Assembly: GCF_038023995.1 (NCBI RefSeq)
Contig: NZ_CP150660.1
Coordinates: 866,501 to 930,500, forward strand
DNA length: 64,000 nucleotides
Direction of reading: 5' to 3'
From: Polaribacter atrinae
Lineage (GTDB): Bacteria; Bacteroidota; Bacteroidia; Flavobacteriales; Flavobacteriaceae
The notes beneath the pieces were generated by a model. That model saw only the letters and a list, made by a program, of their open reading frames with translations. It was not told the origin of the DNA and ran no database searches. A program made the position numbers and the translations under genes. This document shows positions 25,841 to 35,156 of the stretch, one piece after another (within the stretch, counting starts at the first letter, position 1; each line of letters opens with the position of its first letter).

Positions 25841-26980
25841 TTATTGTATTTTTTTATAAAATTGAATATTCTTAGCAATAATAGCTTCTGTAGAAAACAT
25901 CGTTAATACATATTTTCTAGCATCTTGTCTTAATTGTAAGTTATTTTTATCTACAGATAACAAATTTACAATTTTCTCACTCATATCACTTCTATCATTG
26001 GGGTCAAACAAAGAAACAACATTGCTATTACCAACAATCTCTTTAAAAGGTGCAATGGTACTTGCTGCAACTAATTTTCCCATGACCATACCTTCAATCA
26101 ATGTCAAACCAAAAGATTCTGCAAAAGAGGGATAAATACAAACATGTGCACTTTCTATATGCTTCGGTAAATCATGATAAGGCAAACCTCCAGTAAATTT
26201 AATTTTACCCTCTAAACCTTTCCCTTTAATTACAGCTGTTTTTAAAAATTCTATATAAGAAGTACCTTCTTTAGAAAACCAATCTCTACCTATAATTTCT
26301 AAAGTGGTTTTAGGGTATTTTTTTAAAATGAAAGGCAATGTTTCAATCAATTGCTTTATTCCTTTTTTTTCACAGACTGTACCTACAAATAACAGTTTAT
26401 ATGAGGTTTCTTTTGTAACATCACTCTCATAAAAATTGTTAAGATTGATACCATTGTGTATAGTTGTATATTCAAATTTAAGATTTAAATATTTCTGTGT
26501 TTGATAACCTACATAATCTGTTACGGCTATAAAATGATCTGTATTTTTTAAAGATTTTTTTTCTTGAAAACCTCTCCATAAAGCTGGTTTTTTATCTAAT
26601 TCGATGGCAAAAAAATGATGCCCTCCATGTAAACGAATTACTTTTTTATAGGAAGTAATTCTCGGAAAAAATGCAAAATTCAATTCACTCCCTTCTACGA
26701 TATCAATTTTTTTTATCGAATTTAAAGTCTCTATTTTTTTTAGAATACGTTTTGTATTGTCATAAAACTTAGCAAATTTCCAAGACGATTTTGACAAACG
26801 ATATATTGCTACTCCCTGGTCATTTTCACTCTCATCAGTCATGGTATTATTGATTCCGATAACCGAAACACGAATCCCTAGATTAACTAATCTTCTACCA
26901 ATAAATTGAACAAATGAACCAATACCTCCACCATCAACTCCTTTTTTTGGATATTCACCTGTCAAATAGACAATATGCAT
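25841..26980 (-). CDS. Family 4 glycosyltransferase
   Basis: A 379-residue GT-B enzyme. N-terminus HIVYLTGEYPKKGVDGGGIG contains the glycine-rich acceptor loop; the C-terminal half has LLFVGTVCEKKGIKQLIETL, LEIIGRDWF, KFTGGLPYHDLPKHI and YPSFAESFGLTLIEGMVMGK, a textbook GT4 donor site with the EX7E pair. Three bases separate it from the preceding GT-B gene. The sugar is unknown. Confidence 0.92.
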   Translation of the reverse strand: MHIVYLTGEYPKKGVDGGGIGSFVQFIGRRLVNLGIRVSVIGINNTMTDESENDQGVAIYRLSKSSWKFAKFYDNTKRILKKIETLNSIKKIDIVEGSELNFAFFPRITSYKKVIRLHGGHHFFAIELDKKPALWRGFQEKKSLKNTDHFIAVTDYVGYQTQKYLNLKFEYTTIHNGINLNNFYESDVTKETSYKLLFVGTVCEKKGIKQLIETLPFILKKYPKTTLEIIGRDWFSKEGTSYIEFLKTAVIKGKGLEGKIKFTGGLPYHDLPKHIESAHVCIYPSFAESFGLTLIEGMVMGKLVAASTIAPFKEIVGNSNVVSLFDPNDRSDMSEKIVNLLSVDKNNLQLRQDARKYVLTMFSTEAIIAKNIQFYKKIQ

Positions 26981-26983
26981 ATG

Positions 26984-28405
26984 TTATTGAATTAATAAAT
27001 TACTAATATTTTTAGATGCATTTTCTCTTTCGTTAGAAATGGTATCTACCCATTTTTGTCCATCTATAATTTCTTTAGAATTTTTATTACTATTGAAAGC
27101 ATGATCTAATGTCTCTATAATTGATTCTTTACTATTGAGCCAAAAAACAGGTTTTAAACCCTCCATACTTCTAAAATGTTGAAATTTATAGATTGTATCT
27201 ACCGACCATTTTTTTGCATGTGGCACATCGTAATTGATATAAATTGCTGGTTTTTGATACATGGCAAAATCATGAGCCATCGTTGACCCAACATTTAAAA
27301 CAACATCGCAATGTTTTACCGTGTTTATTAACAAAGCAACATCTTCAAATTTTGGATATACCAAAGTCCAATTTTGTTTGTTGTTTTTATCAAAATTCCA
27401 AAGAGGATCCGCAACTTTTATAATTTTAGGATATTTTTTCACAATCGAATCAAATCTTCCTGTTAAATCTACCGGACATCTTCTTAAAAGCACTTGAGCT
27501 TGTTTATCTTCAGGTAACTGATGAATACTGGAAGCCAAGTCATATAAATAATCTGGATCATAGGGTGATGTTCTTGTATCATCTCCTGAATAACAAATTA
27601 TTTTCTTTGAAGCATCTAATGCAAACTGATTGCAAAATTCTTCTTTCGATTGCAACAACTCTTTATTAGCATAAAACTCAAATTGAGGTGTCCCAGTAAT
27701 TATAATTTTTTCTTGAGAAATTTCAGGATAAAACAATTTCATTTCATCTTTCATATGCTCAGACCAAACAACATAAGAATCTGTTCTAACGGTTAATTTT
27801 GCTTTCGGAATATTATCCCAAGAAAAAATAGCACCAATAGTTTTTATATTATTCTTTTTAGCAGAAGCAATAATTGGTGCTGCTTTAATAACTCTTTGAT
27901 GTGTATTAAAAATAACATCAATATTTAAATCTCTTAGCAAATGTCCGTAAGCATCATCCGAAAACGAATTTTCATACAATTTTTCTAATTGTAAAATACT
28001 GGCATATTTCTTAAATCCTAAAAAGCTTATCAATTCTAAAACAAAATAAAATACCTTTTGAAAAAATTTCTTTTTTATAGGTTTCCAATTGTTTCGTAAA
28101 GAAGTATTGTTCGTTAATTTTATATTGAATTTTATCCTTGCTAAAGAGATCAATTCTCTTAAAAATTTTTGTTCAACCGTTTCCTTATGCTGAGGAATTT
28201 TATGGCTAATAAATTTATAATGATGGTGTTTCTCTATTTCTTCAATTGCTTGATCAGAAAGATCATGAAGTAAAATAGGTTCAACACCTTTCTCTATCAA
28301 TTCTTTTAAAACATCAGAATATAAATAATTCCGTATCCCTACTCCATCAGCCAATAAAAAAGCAACACTTTTCATATTTTGAAAACTATTTTTATTTACA
28401 ATCAA
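26984..28405 (-). CDS. GT-B-fold glycosyltransferase-like protein of capsule loci
   Basis: A 473-residue protein I recognise only by fold features. It has an N-terminal Rossmann-like start (KSVAFLLADGVGIRNYLYSD), a basic hydrophobic stretch near residues 110-130, KTIGAIFSWDNIP, and a C-terminal half with KIIITGTPQFEFY, a CYSGDDTRTSPYDPDYL segment and VVLNVGSTMAHDFAMYQKP, the last of which resembles the donor site of capsule and CDP-glycerol-type transferases. The true start may be Met11, as the first ten residues do not look conserved. It sits just after the neu genes in transcription order, so it could handle the nonulosonic acid; this is a guess from position. Confidence 0.6.
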   Translation of the reverse strand: MIVNKNSFQNMKSVAFLLADGVGIRNYLYSDVLKELIEKGVEPILLHDLSDQAIEEIEKHHHYKFISHKIPQHKETVEQKFLRELISLARIKFNIKLTNNTSLRNNWKPIKKKFFQKVFYFVLELISFLGFKKYASILQLEKLYENSFSDDAYGHLLRDLNIDVIFNTHQRVIKAAPIIASAKKNNIKTIGAIFSWDNIPKAKLTVRTDSYVVWSEHMKDEMKLFYPEISQEKIIITGTPQFEFYANKELLQSKEEFCNQFALDASKKIICYSGDDTRTSPYDPDYLYDLASSIHQLPEDKQAQVLLRRCPVDLTGRFDSIVKKYPKIIKVADPLWNFDKNNKQNWTLVYPKFEDVALLINTVKHCDVVLNVGSTMAHDFAMYQKPAIYINYDVPHAKKWSVDTIYKFQHFRSMEGLKPVFWLNSKESIIETLDHAFNSNKNSKEIIDGQKWVDTISNERENASKNISNLLIQ

Positions 28406-28518
28406 TCTTTATTCTATTTACAATCTGTTCTATGCTTTAAGAAAATTTTAGGAACATTTTTTTCTAAAAACATCTTTTATTTATTTTCTCAATAGTTGAA
28501 ATCTCTATCCATTAAAAT

Positions 28519-29223
28519 TTATCTGCCCCAGAATTTTTTATTAATTATTTGCTCTGCTTTTTGCCAATCTTCTAACGTATCTATATTTACATAAAATTCT
28601 TTAGGAGATTCGATATGAGAAATTGTTTTTCCATATAACGAGTTCTGCTCTTTTAAAACCGAAGTTTTTGTTAGATACAAACTACCATCTCTATGATATG
28701 CTTTTGGCAAATTTTGGCGTCTTGTTATAATTTCTTCTTCTCCAGTCGCAATTTTTAAATGCTGATTTTCATCTAATTCAAATGTCCAATGCGGATTGTA
28801 TTCATGAGGAACTTCTAATACTGAAACTAAAGAATCTGTATCTTTCTCTATAAATTGTTGAATTGCTAAATCTAAAAAAGCAACCGTTCTAAACGGACTT
28901 GTAACTTGTAACAAACAAACGGCATCAAAACACTCCCCTTTCGATTCTAAATACTCTAAAGCATGAAGAATTACGGGTAATGTAGGTGATTTGTCGTTTG
29001 CTAAATTTGCAGGCCTTTTAAACGGAACTGTTAAACCAATTTGTTCAGCAACAGCTATAATGGCATCATCATCAGTACTAACAATCACTTTTGACAATAG
29101 ATTTGATTGCAAAGCAATTTCTGCTGTATATTGAATTAAATACCTGCCTCCCAGTATTTTAATATTTTTTCCAGGAACACCTTTTGAACCTCCTCTTGCT
29201 GGTATCAATCCTAAAATCCTCAT
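28519..29223 (-). CDS. neuA: CMP-nonulosonic acid (CMP-sialic acid) synthetase
   Basis: A 234-residue cytidylyltransferase that activates a sialic-type sugar with CTP to give CMP-sugar. The N-terminus has the P-loop-like motif ARGGSKGVPGKNIKILGG, followed by KVIVSTDDD and the LLQVTSPFR segment typical of CMP-NeuAc and CMP-KDO synthetases. The C-terminal part has the conserved AYHRDGSLYLTK and FYVNIDTLEDWQKAE. Its start codon overlaps the neuC stop by one base. The neighbours neuC and neuB complete the pathway. Whether the product is Neu5Ac or a related nonulosonate depends on neuC specificity. Confidence 0.9.
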   Translation of the reverse strand: MRILGLIPARGGSKGVPGKNIKILGGRYLIQYTAEIALQSNLLSKVIVSTDDDAIIAVAEQIGLTVPFKRPANLANDKSPTLPVILHALEYLESKGECFDAVCLLQVTSPFRTVAFLDLAIQQFIEKDTDSLVSVLEVPHEYNPHWTFELDENQHLKIATGEEEIITRRQNLPKAYHRDGSLYLTKTSVLKEQNSLYGKTISHIESPKEFYVNIDTLEDWQKAEQIINKKFWGR

Positions 29224-30380
29224 TAATATTGAATTGTTTTATGAAACGGAATTTCTGTATTTGCTAAAATTTCTGCTATTTTTTCTCCTGATTTTCCATC
29301 TCCATAAATAGAAGATGACGTAATGTTTTCACATGCAATTCTTTCTTTTATAGCTTCTAAAATGGCTTTTTTATCATACTGAGTATCCGTAACATTATTT
29401 CCTCTTTGTCTTCTGTTTTGTCTTGTACCGATATTTACAACAGGAACACCTAAATAAGAGCATTCACGAATTCCAACACTCGAATTCCCTATCAAACACT
29501 TACTATTTGCTAAAAGCAGCAAAAAGTCATTGGGTTCCATATTTTTAAAAAAGTGAATGTTTTTTGGTTTTTTTCTTTCTCTAAAACTTCTAATTCCGCT
29601 TGAAGTACCATCTGCACCAGCATCTACATTTGGCCAAAACCAAAAGGTTGGAATATCTAATTCATAAACAGCTTCTAATGTTTTTTCAACATCTTTTCTA
29701 GCCGATTCGTATTCTGTAGTTACGGGATGTTGCATCACCACCAAATATCCTTTTTCCCAATCTATTTTTTCTCCTACGCCTCCATATTTTTGAATCGGAT
29801 CAAAATATAATTTTGAATTTACTTTTATTTCGTGTGCCAAATCTATAGATGGACAACCGGTGTTAAAAACCATTGTTGGATTTTCTCCCATCTTCAGAAC
29901 TCTTTCTTTTGCATCCTCAGAAGCGACTAAATGTAAATCTGCTAATTTTGTGTTGGCATGACGTACTTTTTCGTCAATATTTCCAGTAACCTCCCCCCCT
30001 TGTATGTGAATTAAAGGAATGTTTTGATATGAAGCAGCAATACTTGTAGCAATCGTTTCAAATCGATCTGCAATGGTAATTACGGCATCTGGTTGCAATT
30101 TATAAAATACATTTGCCAACTCCATAACTCCCAGTCCTGTCGTTTTTGCCATAGATGTTGGGTTTTCACCTTCCAAAACCATAAATACTTTTTCAGCAAT
30201 TTCAAAACCATCTTTTTCAATAAACTCAACTGCATTTCCGTAACGTCCCAACAATGCTGAACCAGCAATTACTAATTGCAACTCTAATTTAGGATGTTTT
30301 TTGATTGCGGTTAAAGCCGTTTTTATTCTACTATAAGAAGGACGAGCTGTAACAACAACACATATCTTTTTTACTGGCAT
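29223..30380 (-). CDS. neuC: UDP-GlcNAc 2-epimerase (hydrolysing), NeuC type
   Basis: A 385-residue GT-B-fold enzyme that hydrolyses UDP-GlcNAc to ManNAc, the first step to sialic acid. The start KKICVVVTARPSYSRIKTAL is characteristic of the hydrolysing branch, with IHIQGGEVTGNIDEKVRHA, VVMQHPVTTEYE and the donor-site segment IGNSSVGIRECSYLGVPVVN. It lies two bases from neuB and overlaps neuA by one. LegG enzymes of legionaminic acid synthesis look similar, but the dehydratase and aminotransferase genes that LegG needs are absent from this window, so NeuC is preferred. Confidence 0.88.
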   Translation of the reverse strand: MPVKKICVVVTARPSYSRIKTALTAIKKHPKLELQLVIAGSALLGRYGNAVEFIEKDGFEIAEKVFMVLEGENPTSMAKTTGLGVMELANVFYKLQPDAVITIADRFETIATSIAASYQNIPLIHIQGGEVTGNIDEKVRHANTKLADLHLVASEDAKERVLKMGENPTMVFNTGCPSIDLAHEIKVNSKLYFDPIQKYGGVGEKIDWEKGYLVVMQHPVTTEYESARKDVEKTLEAVYELDIPTFWFWPNVDAGADGTSSGIRSFRERKKPKNIHFFKNMEPNDFLLLLANSKCLIGNSSVGIRECSYLGVPVVNIGTRQNRRQRGNNVTDTQYDKKAILEAIKERIACENITSSSIYGDGKSGEKIAEILANTEIPFHKTIQY

Positions 30381-30381
30381 A

Positions 30382-31380
30382 TTAATCTATTAAATCTTTA
30401 TAATTTAAAAAACTCCATTGAGTTAAATCTTTATTGAGTTTTTTGCCTATTATATTTTCATATTCACTTGCTAAAATACCATATCCTTTTGGCTTTTTTG
30501 TCTCTAAATCTGAAAAAGTTAATATATGCCCCACCTTTAAATTTTTATTAACGGCTAACGATTTTTCAAAAATTTGTTTCAATTCTGCAAACTGTGAATT
30601 GTTTTTTTTATCAACCGGATGACTTAAAGCTATTTGAATGTTATTTACCGCTTCTACCAATTGAGAAGTTTCTTTAAATGTTAACGATGATTTTGCATCA
30701 GGACCAAACATTTCTTTATCAAAAACCACATGAAATTCTAAGATTTCTGCACCTAATGCTGTTGCAGCGATACAAGATTCTATAGAAGATGAATGATCTG
30801 AAAAACCAACAGGCACCTTGTATCTGTTTTTCAGCTCTTGAATTACATTCAATCCGTATTGTTTTGGTGCTGTTGGATATGCTGTAGTACATTGTAAAAT
30901 GGAATAGTCTACTTTTCTATTTTTTAAAAAAGCGACTGTTTTGTCTAATTCTTCAAAAGAGCTCATACCCGATGAAATAATGACAGGTTTTCTTGTTTGG
31001 GCAATTTTTTCTAATAACACAAAATTATTGACTTCTCCTGAACCTACTTTATAACGCTCTACACCTACTTCTTCTAATAAATCTACCGCAGCATTGCTAA
31101 AAGGAGAACTCATAAATTCAATTCCTTTTTCATCACAGTGCTCTTTCAATCCTTTCCATTGCGTTAGCGTAAATTCCATTCGTTTCCAATACGCTATACG
31201 CGTCGCGTCTTGTTTTGAAAATTGTACTCGAAAAGGTTCAAATTCGCTGCTCTCTGCTTCTGCAATGTGGGTTTGAAATTTGATAGCACTACAACCAGAT
31301 TTGGCTACAGCATCTATATAAGCATGTGCCATTCCTAAACTTCCATCGTGTGCCTGACCTATTTCTGCTATGATATTCAT
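30382..31380 (-). CDS. neuB: N-acetylneuraminate (nonulosonate) synthase
   Basis: A 332-residue enzyme that condenses ManNAc with phosphoenolpyruvate to form sialic acid. The TIM-barrel domain (1 to about 255) shows IIAEIGQAHDG, AIKFQTH, FMSSPFSNAAVDLL, YKVGSGEVNN, the PEP-binding SSGMSS and GFSDHSSSIE; a short C-terminal SAF (antifreeze-like) domain closes the active site (KSLAVNKNLKVGHILTFSDL). First of three adjacent genes, transcribed neuB-neuC-neuA. A 61-base gap precedes it. Pseudaminic and legionaminic synthases share the fold, but the missing LegB/LegC or PseB/PseC partners favour Neu5Ac. Confidence 0.9.
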   Translation of the reverse strand: MNIIAEIGQAHDGSLGMAHAYIDAVAKSGCSAIKFQTHIAEAESSEFEPFRVQFSKQDATRIAYWKRMEFTLTQWKGLKEHCDEKGIEFMSSPFSNAAVDLLEEVGVERYKVGSGEVNNFVLLEKIAQTRKPVIISSGMSSFEELDKTVAFLKNRKVDYSILQCTTAYPTAPKQYGLNVIQELKNRYKVPVGFSDHSSSIESCIAATALGAEILEFHVVFDKEMFGPDAKSSLTFKETSQLVEAVNNIQIALSHPVDKKNNSQFAELKQIFEKSLAVNKNLKVGHILTFSDLETKKPKGYGILASEYENIIGKKLNKDLTQWSFLNYKDLID

Positions 31381-31441
31381 TACTACTTGTTTTTAAAGTT
31401 TTCAGAAAACAACCTATATGTTAGTATTCTAATATTTTTTT

Positions 31442-32401
31442 CTATATGGTGATTAATTTCCTATATATTTTTGCTGTAATTTCTTTTAGTTTATATGGAA
31501 TATATGTTTTTAAAATCTTAGCCTGACCATTCCATTTAGTAGTTTTACAATCTTTAAAATGATATTCTTCTGTCCATTTTGGTATTGTATTACCTAAGTG
31601 ATACACAAAAGTTTTTATTGTTGACAATCGATAATACCCCAATTGATCGATAGGAGCATCTAAGTGAAATCTTTCGCCTCCATTTTCAAACACATAGGTT
31701 GGTTTTACGATGCTAATTTTATCTAAAACTTCCTTTCGATAGGTTGCTATAAAATGACCTGCTCCAATACAAGCTTTTACGGTATTCTTCTCTAGGTAAA
31801 GTTGATTCTTAAACCAATTATTCTTTTCAATTAAAATTTTACTGCCAACACTTTCCTCAAAAAGAAGTAAATCGTCCTCTAAAATAATTTTTCCTTTTTT
31901 AATCTTAAAAAAATTGCTAAAAAACAACGAATAATTGCTGTAAAAAGCCAGTTGCGGCATAGGTAGTGGCGCAACTACCCCTGCGTTTTTAAATTCATTA
32001 AAGATGGTTTTGGTTTCTGACAACCAATTGGAAAAGTAAAAAACATCTGCATCAGCAATTGTAATCAGTTGTTCATAACTTGCACGTGCTTCAGCTAAAA
32101 TGGTATAAATTTTCCCATAATTAGATGCTAATTGAACATGTTTGTCTATAACCTTCTCTTTTAACAAATTATCTATATAATCAGTAACTTCTTCTCTACA
32201 GTTATTATTAATAATTGTAATGTTTGTTTCTTTTATATCTGTGGTTTTAATCAATGAGGCTAAAGAAGTTTTAAATACAGAAAACAAATTATTAAAATAC
32301 TCATCTTTAGAATTTGGTATATAGACAGGTATGATAATTCTATGATTTTTATAGTTGATTTTTTGATTATTATTTTTTTCCGGATTAACCCCTATTCGCA
32401 T
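31442..32401 (-). CDS. GT-A-type glycosyltransferase-like protein
   Basis: A 319-residue protein with a GT-A-like start: HRIIIPVYIPNSKDEYFNNL, then NITIINNNCREEV, and a metal-site candidate ITIADADVFYF at about 135. A later GAGHFIATYRKEVLDKI and the acidic GGERFHLDAPIDQLGYYRLS could form the acceptor side. It lacks the usual GT2 helix pattern, so the family is uncertain. It is upstream of neuB in transcription order and probably transfers a sugar to the chain. Membrane helices are absent. Confidence 0.65.
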   Translation of the reverse strand: MRIGVNPEKNNNQKINYKNHRIIIPVYIPNSKDEYFNNLFSVFKTSLASLIKTTDIKETNITIINNNCREEVTDYIDNLLKEKVIDKHVQLASNYGKIYTILAEARASYEQLITIADADVFYFSNWLSETKTIFNEFKNAGVVAPLPMPQLAFYSNYSLFFSNFFKIKKGKIILEDDLLLFEESVGSKILIEKNNWFKNQLYLEKNTVKACIGAGHFIATYRKEVLDKISIVKPTYVFENGGERFHLDAPIDQLGYYRLSTIKTFVYHLGNTIPKWTEEYHFKDCKTTKWNGQAKILKTYIPYKLKEITAKIYRKLITI

Positions 32402-32466
32402 ATTAAAATTTCTATTTTACCTTTATGTAATAATAATACCTCTTTTATGAAAGCCCTAATAATGCT

Positions 32467-33345
32467 CTACTTTTTACTAAAATTAATTTTATTTAGTGTT
32501 TTAATGGGAAATATATATTTATCTAAAAAACGTAATTTTATTTTCTTTTGAGGATTTAAAAAATTAAATCTACTCACTCCAGAATCCAAAAGTTTTGAGG
32601 CTATTTTAGACAATACAAAAGGATTTTTTATCCCCATTTTAACAAAGTTATCATAAATTTTCTTCTCTAGACCTATATACTTTTCTTTTTGCAGCGAAAG
32701 CCTTTCTTTATTATCATATTCTCTATAAAAAGCTAACGGTTCATTGATATAAAACACTTTATGATTGTAAAACATTCTTTGATAAAAATCTACATCTTCA
32801 CCAATTTTAATATCCTCATCAAACATTAAATCTTTTGTAAATACTTTTCTTCGAATTAATGGAGTAGGAGATTTTACAACCCACCTTCCTAAGGCATTCC
32901 AAAAAACATCACCTGATCTTTTATGAATTTTATTTTCTGAAGCTCCAATCAATTTTCCTTTTTCATTTCCTTTTTCATCTACTACAGAAGCGCTTGAATG
33001 AACACAATCTACATTTTTATTACTGTTTAAAACTTTTACTTGCTTTTGTAATTTGTCTGCTCTCCAAAAATCATCATCATCTAAAAAAGCTATATAACTC
33101 CCTTTAGCTACATTTATACCAAAATTTCTTGCAGAAGACAAACCTCCATTGTTTTTATAAAAATAATGGCACTTTTTATATTTATTACATATAACTTCTG
33201 CATAGTTTTCTTTAGAGCCATCATCTATTACTAATATTTCAATATTGTTATAAGACTGATTCACAACACTAAGAATAGCTTCTTCTAGAAACTCTTGCCT
33301 ATTATAGGTAGGTATTACCACTGATACTAATGGTTCTTTACTCAT
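32467..33345 (-). CDS. Family 2 glycosyltransferase
   Basis: A 292-residue GT-A enzyme. Sequence features are VSVVIPTYNRQEFLEEAILS, ILVIDDGSKENYAEV, GGLSSARNFGINVAKGSYIA and the metal site FLDDDDFWRADKLQ, followed by the acceptor-side WVVKSPTPLIRRKVFTKDLM and the base-bearing IGEDVDFYQRM. The full catalytic set is present. It overlaps the next gene upstream by four bases. The sugar is unknown. Confidence 0.92.
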   Translation of the reverse strand: MSKEPLVSVVIPTYNRQEFLEEAILSVVNQSYNNIEILVIDDGSKENYAEVICNKYKKCHYFYKNNGGLSSARNFGINVAKGSYIAFLDDDDFWRADKLQKQVKVLNSNKNVDCVHSSASVVDEKGNEKGKLIGASENKIHKRSGDVFWNALGRWVVKSPTPLIRRKVFTKDLMFDEDIKIGEDVDFYQRMFYNHKVFYINEPLAFYREYDNKERLSLQKEKYIGLEKKIYDNFVKMGIKNPFVLSKIASKLLDSGVSRFNFLNPQKKIKLRFLDKYIFPIKTLNKINFSKK

Positions 33346-34259
33346 TTTTCAATTTTGTTAATTAATTGAATACATATATTTGGTAGTAAAAAAAGATAAT
33401 ATTTTAGAGCCAAATTAAAATTAAATATTTTAGTATTAAAAATCTCTTTTTTGTTTATCCAAACATATTGTTGAAAGTATTTTTTTAAAAGTAAATGATC
33501 TTTGTTTTTTTGTTTATAAAAATGTAAATACTTTATGTTTTCTTGAAATATATCTAATTTTCTTAGGCTAGACAATCGTGTCGTTGTTGAACCTTCATGC
33601 CTTCTAAAAAAATTTAATTTTTTGTTTAAAAATACGAATGAACTATTTTGTATTAAAAAAGTCCACAAAAAAACATCTGACGATTGTTTATTCTCAAATA
33701 TAAGGTTTGGTATATCTATTATGGGTTTTCTAAAAACAACACTACTTCCATTAGTTATGTATGTGTCAAATGGTGCTTTATTTAGATACACTTCTCCTTT
33801 AAAAAGTTTTGATTTATTTTCAGATACACTTAAATCTATAGTTCTTTTGTTTGTATTGTATAAAAAAGTCTTATTTGCATCTACATAATTACTTGAACAA
33901 AACGTTAATGCAGCTTTAGGATAAGTATCTAAAATCTTCACTTGTTCTTCCAGAAAACTTACATCAGAATAATCATCAGTTTCTGCAATCCAAATATATT
34001 CACTTTGAGCTAGTTCAATCCCCTTTTTCCAAGATTTATAACCACTCCCTGAGTTTTCTGTATGTATAATAAAATTTGAGATTTTATTAGTATACTTCTG
34101 ATAAAACGCTTTTAATGTTTCAATACTTCCGTCTGAAGATTTGTCATCAATTATAATAAGTTCCCAGTCTTTAAAAGTTTGGTTAACTATTGAATCTAAC
34201 CTATCTTTTAAAAAAGAGTTATGATTATAACTAGGTAATATGATACTTACTTTTGACAT
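33342..34259 (-). CDS. Family 2 glycosyltransferase
   Basis: A 305-residue GT-A enzyme with VSIILPSYNHNSFLKDRLDS, LIIIDDKSSDGSIETL, SGSGYKSWKKGIELAQSEYI and the metal site WIAETDDYSDVSFLEEQ. The acceptor region includes NGSSVVFRKPI. The C-terminal 60 residues are Lys/Phe-rich and may rest on the membrane. It overlaps the downstream GT2 gene by four bases and begins four bases after the StrF-like gene. Specificity unknown. Confidence 0.9.
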   Translation of the reverse strand: MSKVSIILPSYNHNSFLKDRLDSIVNQTFKDWELIIIDDKSSDGSIETLKAFYQKYTNKISNFIIHTENSGSGYKSWKKGIELAQSEYIWIAETDDYSDVSFLEEQVKILDTYPKAALTFCSSNYVDANKTFLYNTNKRTIDLSVSENKSKLFKGEVYLNKAPFDTYITNGSSVVFRKPIIDIPNLIFENKQSSDVFLWTFLIQNSSFVFLNKKLNFFRRHEGSTTTRLSSLRKLDIFQENIKYLHFYKQKNKDHLLLKKYFQQYVWINKKEIFNTKIFNFNLALKYYLFLLPNICIQLINKIEK

Positions 34260-34263
34260 TAAA

Positions 34264-35100
34264 TTATTTATTTTTAATCAAATTAACAATTCCCATTTTT
34301 AAATAATTCTTATTTATTTCTGATATTGGATTTAAAATAAAAGATTTTATAAATAAATGGAATGAAAAAAATCTATTGGAGAGACAAACCTTTATAAATT
34401 GTTCAACTGAATAAATATCTAATTCTTTTGAACTAACAATATTCTGTTTAATAATTTTTTTATATTTTTTATGAAACTTAAGATAATTTTTAAGAAAAAG
34501 TATATCTGTAGTACCAATAGAAAAATGCTCTATTAAAATAGTATCAATAACTTTAATATCATAGCCCTTGTTAAGTATTCTTAGACTGATTGCAAGATCA
34601 TAACAATGGAACCCATTAATTTTTTCATCAAAATTAACACCTATACTTTTTTTCAAACCTAAAAAAACACCGTCAACAGCTACAATACCTTCATTTTTAT
34701 TAAAACCATAATTAACCAACTCCTTTTTTTTATTTTTATAGTGTTGAATAATATTGATACAACTCTTATCTTTTGGCACGTGCCAAAAAGCACTAGGAAA
34801 TTTACTTTTATAACTAGTACCAGCTAAACCGATTAACCCTATATCTTTTTTAGCTAATTCATTTATGAAAATTTCTCCCCAATTTTCTTGTATAAACAAT
34901 ATGTCTTCATGTATAAAAAGTAAATTATTAAATTTAGCTTTTTCAAAACCAAAGTTATAAGCTTTAGCAATAGACCATTTTTCTTTTAAATTATCTATTT
35001 TAATAATTTCATAATCAACCTCACCAATAGTATTAAGTATATTAATTTTTAACTCTTGAAAGAAAGAATCTTTTATAGAACAAATAATAATTGAAATCAT
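34264..35100 (-). CDS. StrF-like GT2 glycosyltransferase (Glyco_tranf_2_5 type)
   Basis: A 278-residue protein resembling the StrF branch of GT-A transferases: ISIIICSIKDSFFQELKINI, KWSIAKAYNFGFEKAKFNNL, then LLFIHEDILFIQENWGE with the metal-site HED in place of DxD, and GIVAVDGVFLGLKK and FHCYDLAISLRIL. Catalytic-type acidic residues are kept. It may be a glycosyltransferase for an unusual sugar; donor not known. It is tightly packed with the neighbouring GT2 gene (four bases). Confidence 0.8.
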   Translation of the reverse strand: MISIIICSIKDSFFQELKINILNTIGEVDYEIIKIDNLKEKWSIAKAYNFGFEKAKFNNLLFIHEDILFIQENWGEIFINELAKKDIGLIGLAGTSYKSKFPSAFWHVPKDKSCINIIQHYKNKKKELVNYGFNKNEGIVAVDGVFLGLKKSIGVNFDEKINGFHCYDLAISLRILNKGYDIKVIDTILIEHFSIGTTDILFLKNYLKFHKKYKKIIKQNIVSSKELDIYSVEQFIKVCLSNRFFSFHLFIKSFILNPISEINKNYLKMGIVNLIKNK

Positions 35101-35156
35101 ATATTTTTATAAACCTTTAATAAACCTTTCATACTATTCCATTTTAAATTTTAAAA

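Noticed and set aside
28519-31380. Legionaminic or pseudaminic acid pathway
   Set aside because: The needed NDP-sugar dehydratase, aminotransferase and acetyltransferase genes are not in the window; Neu5Ac needs only the three genes present. Genes elsewhere could still change this.
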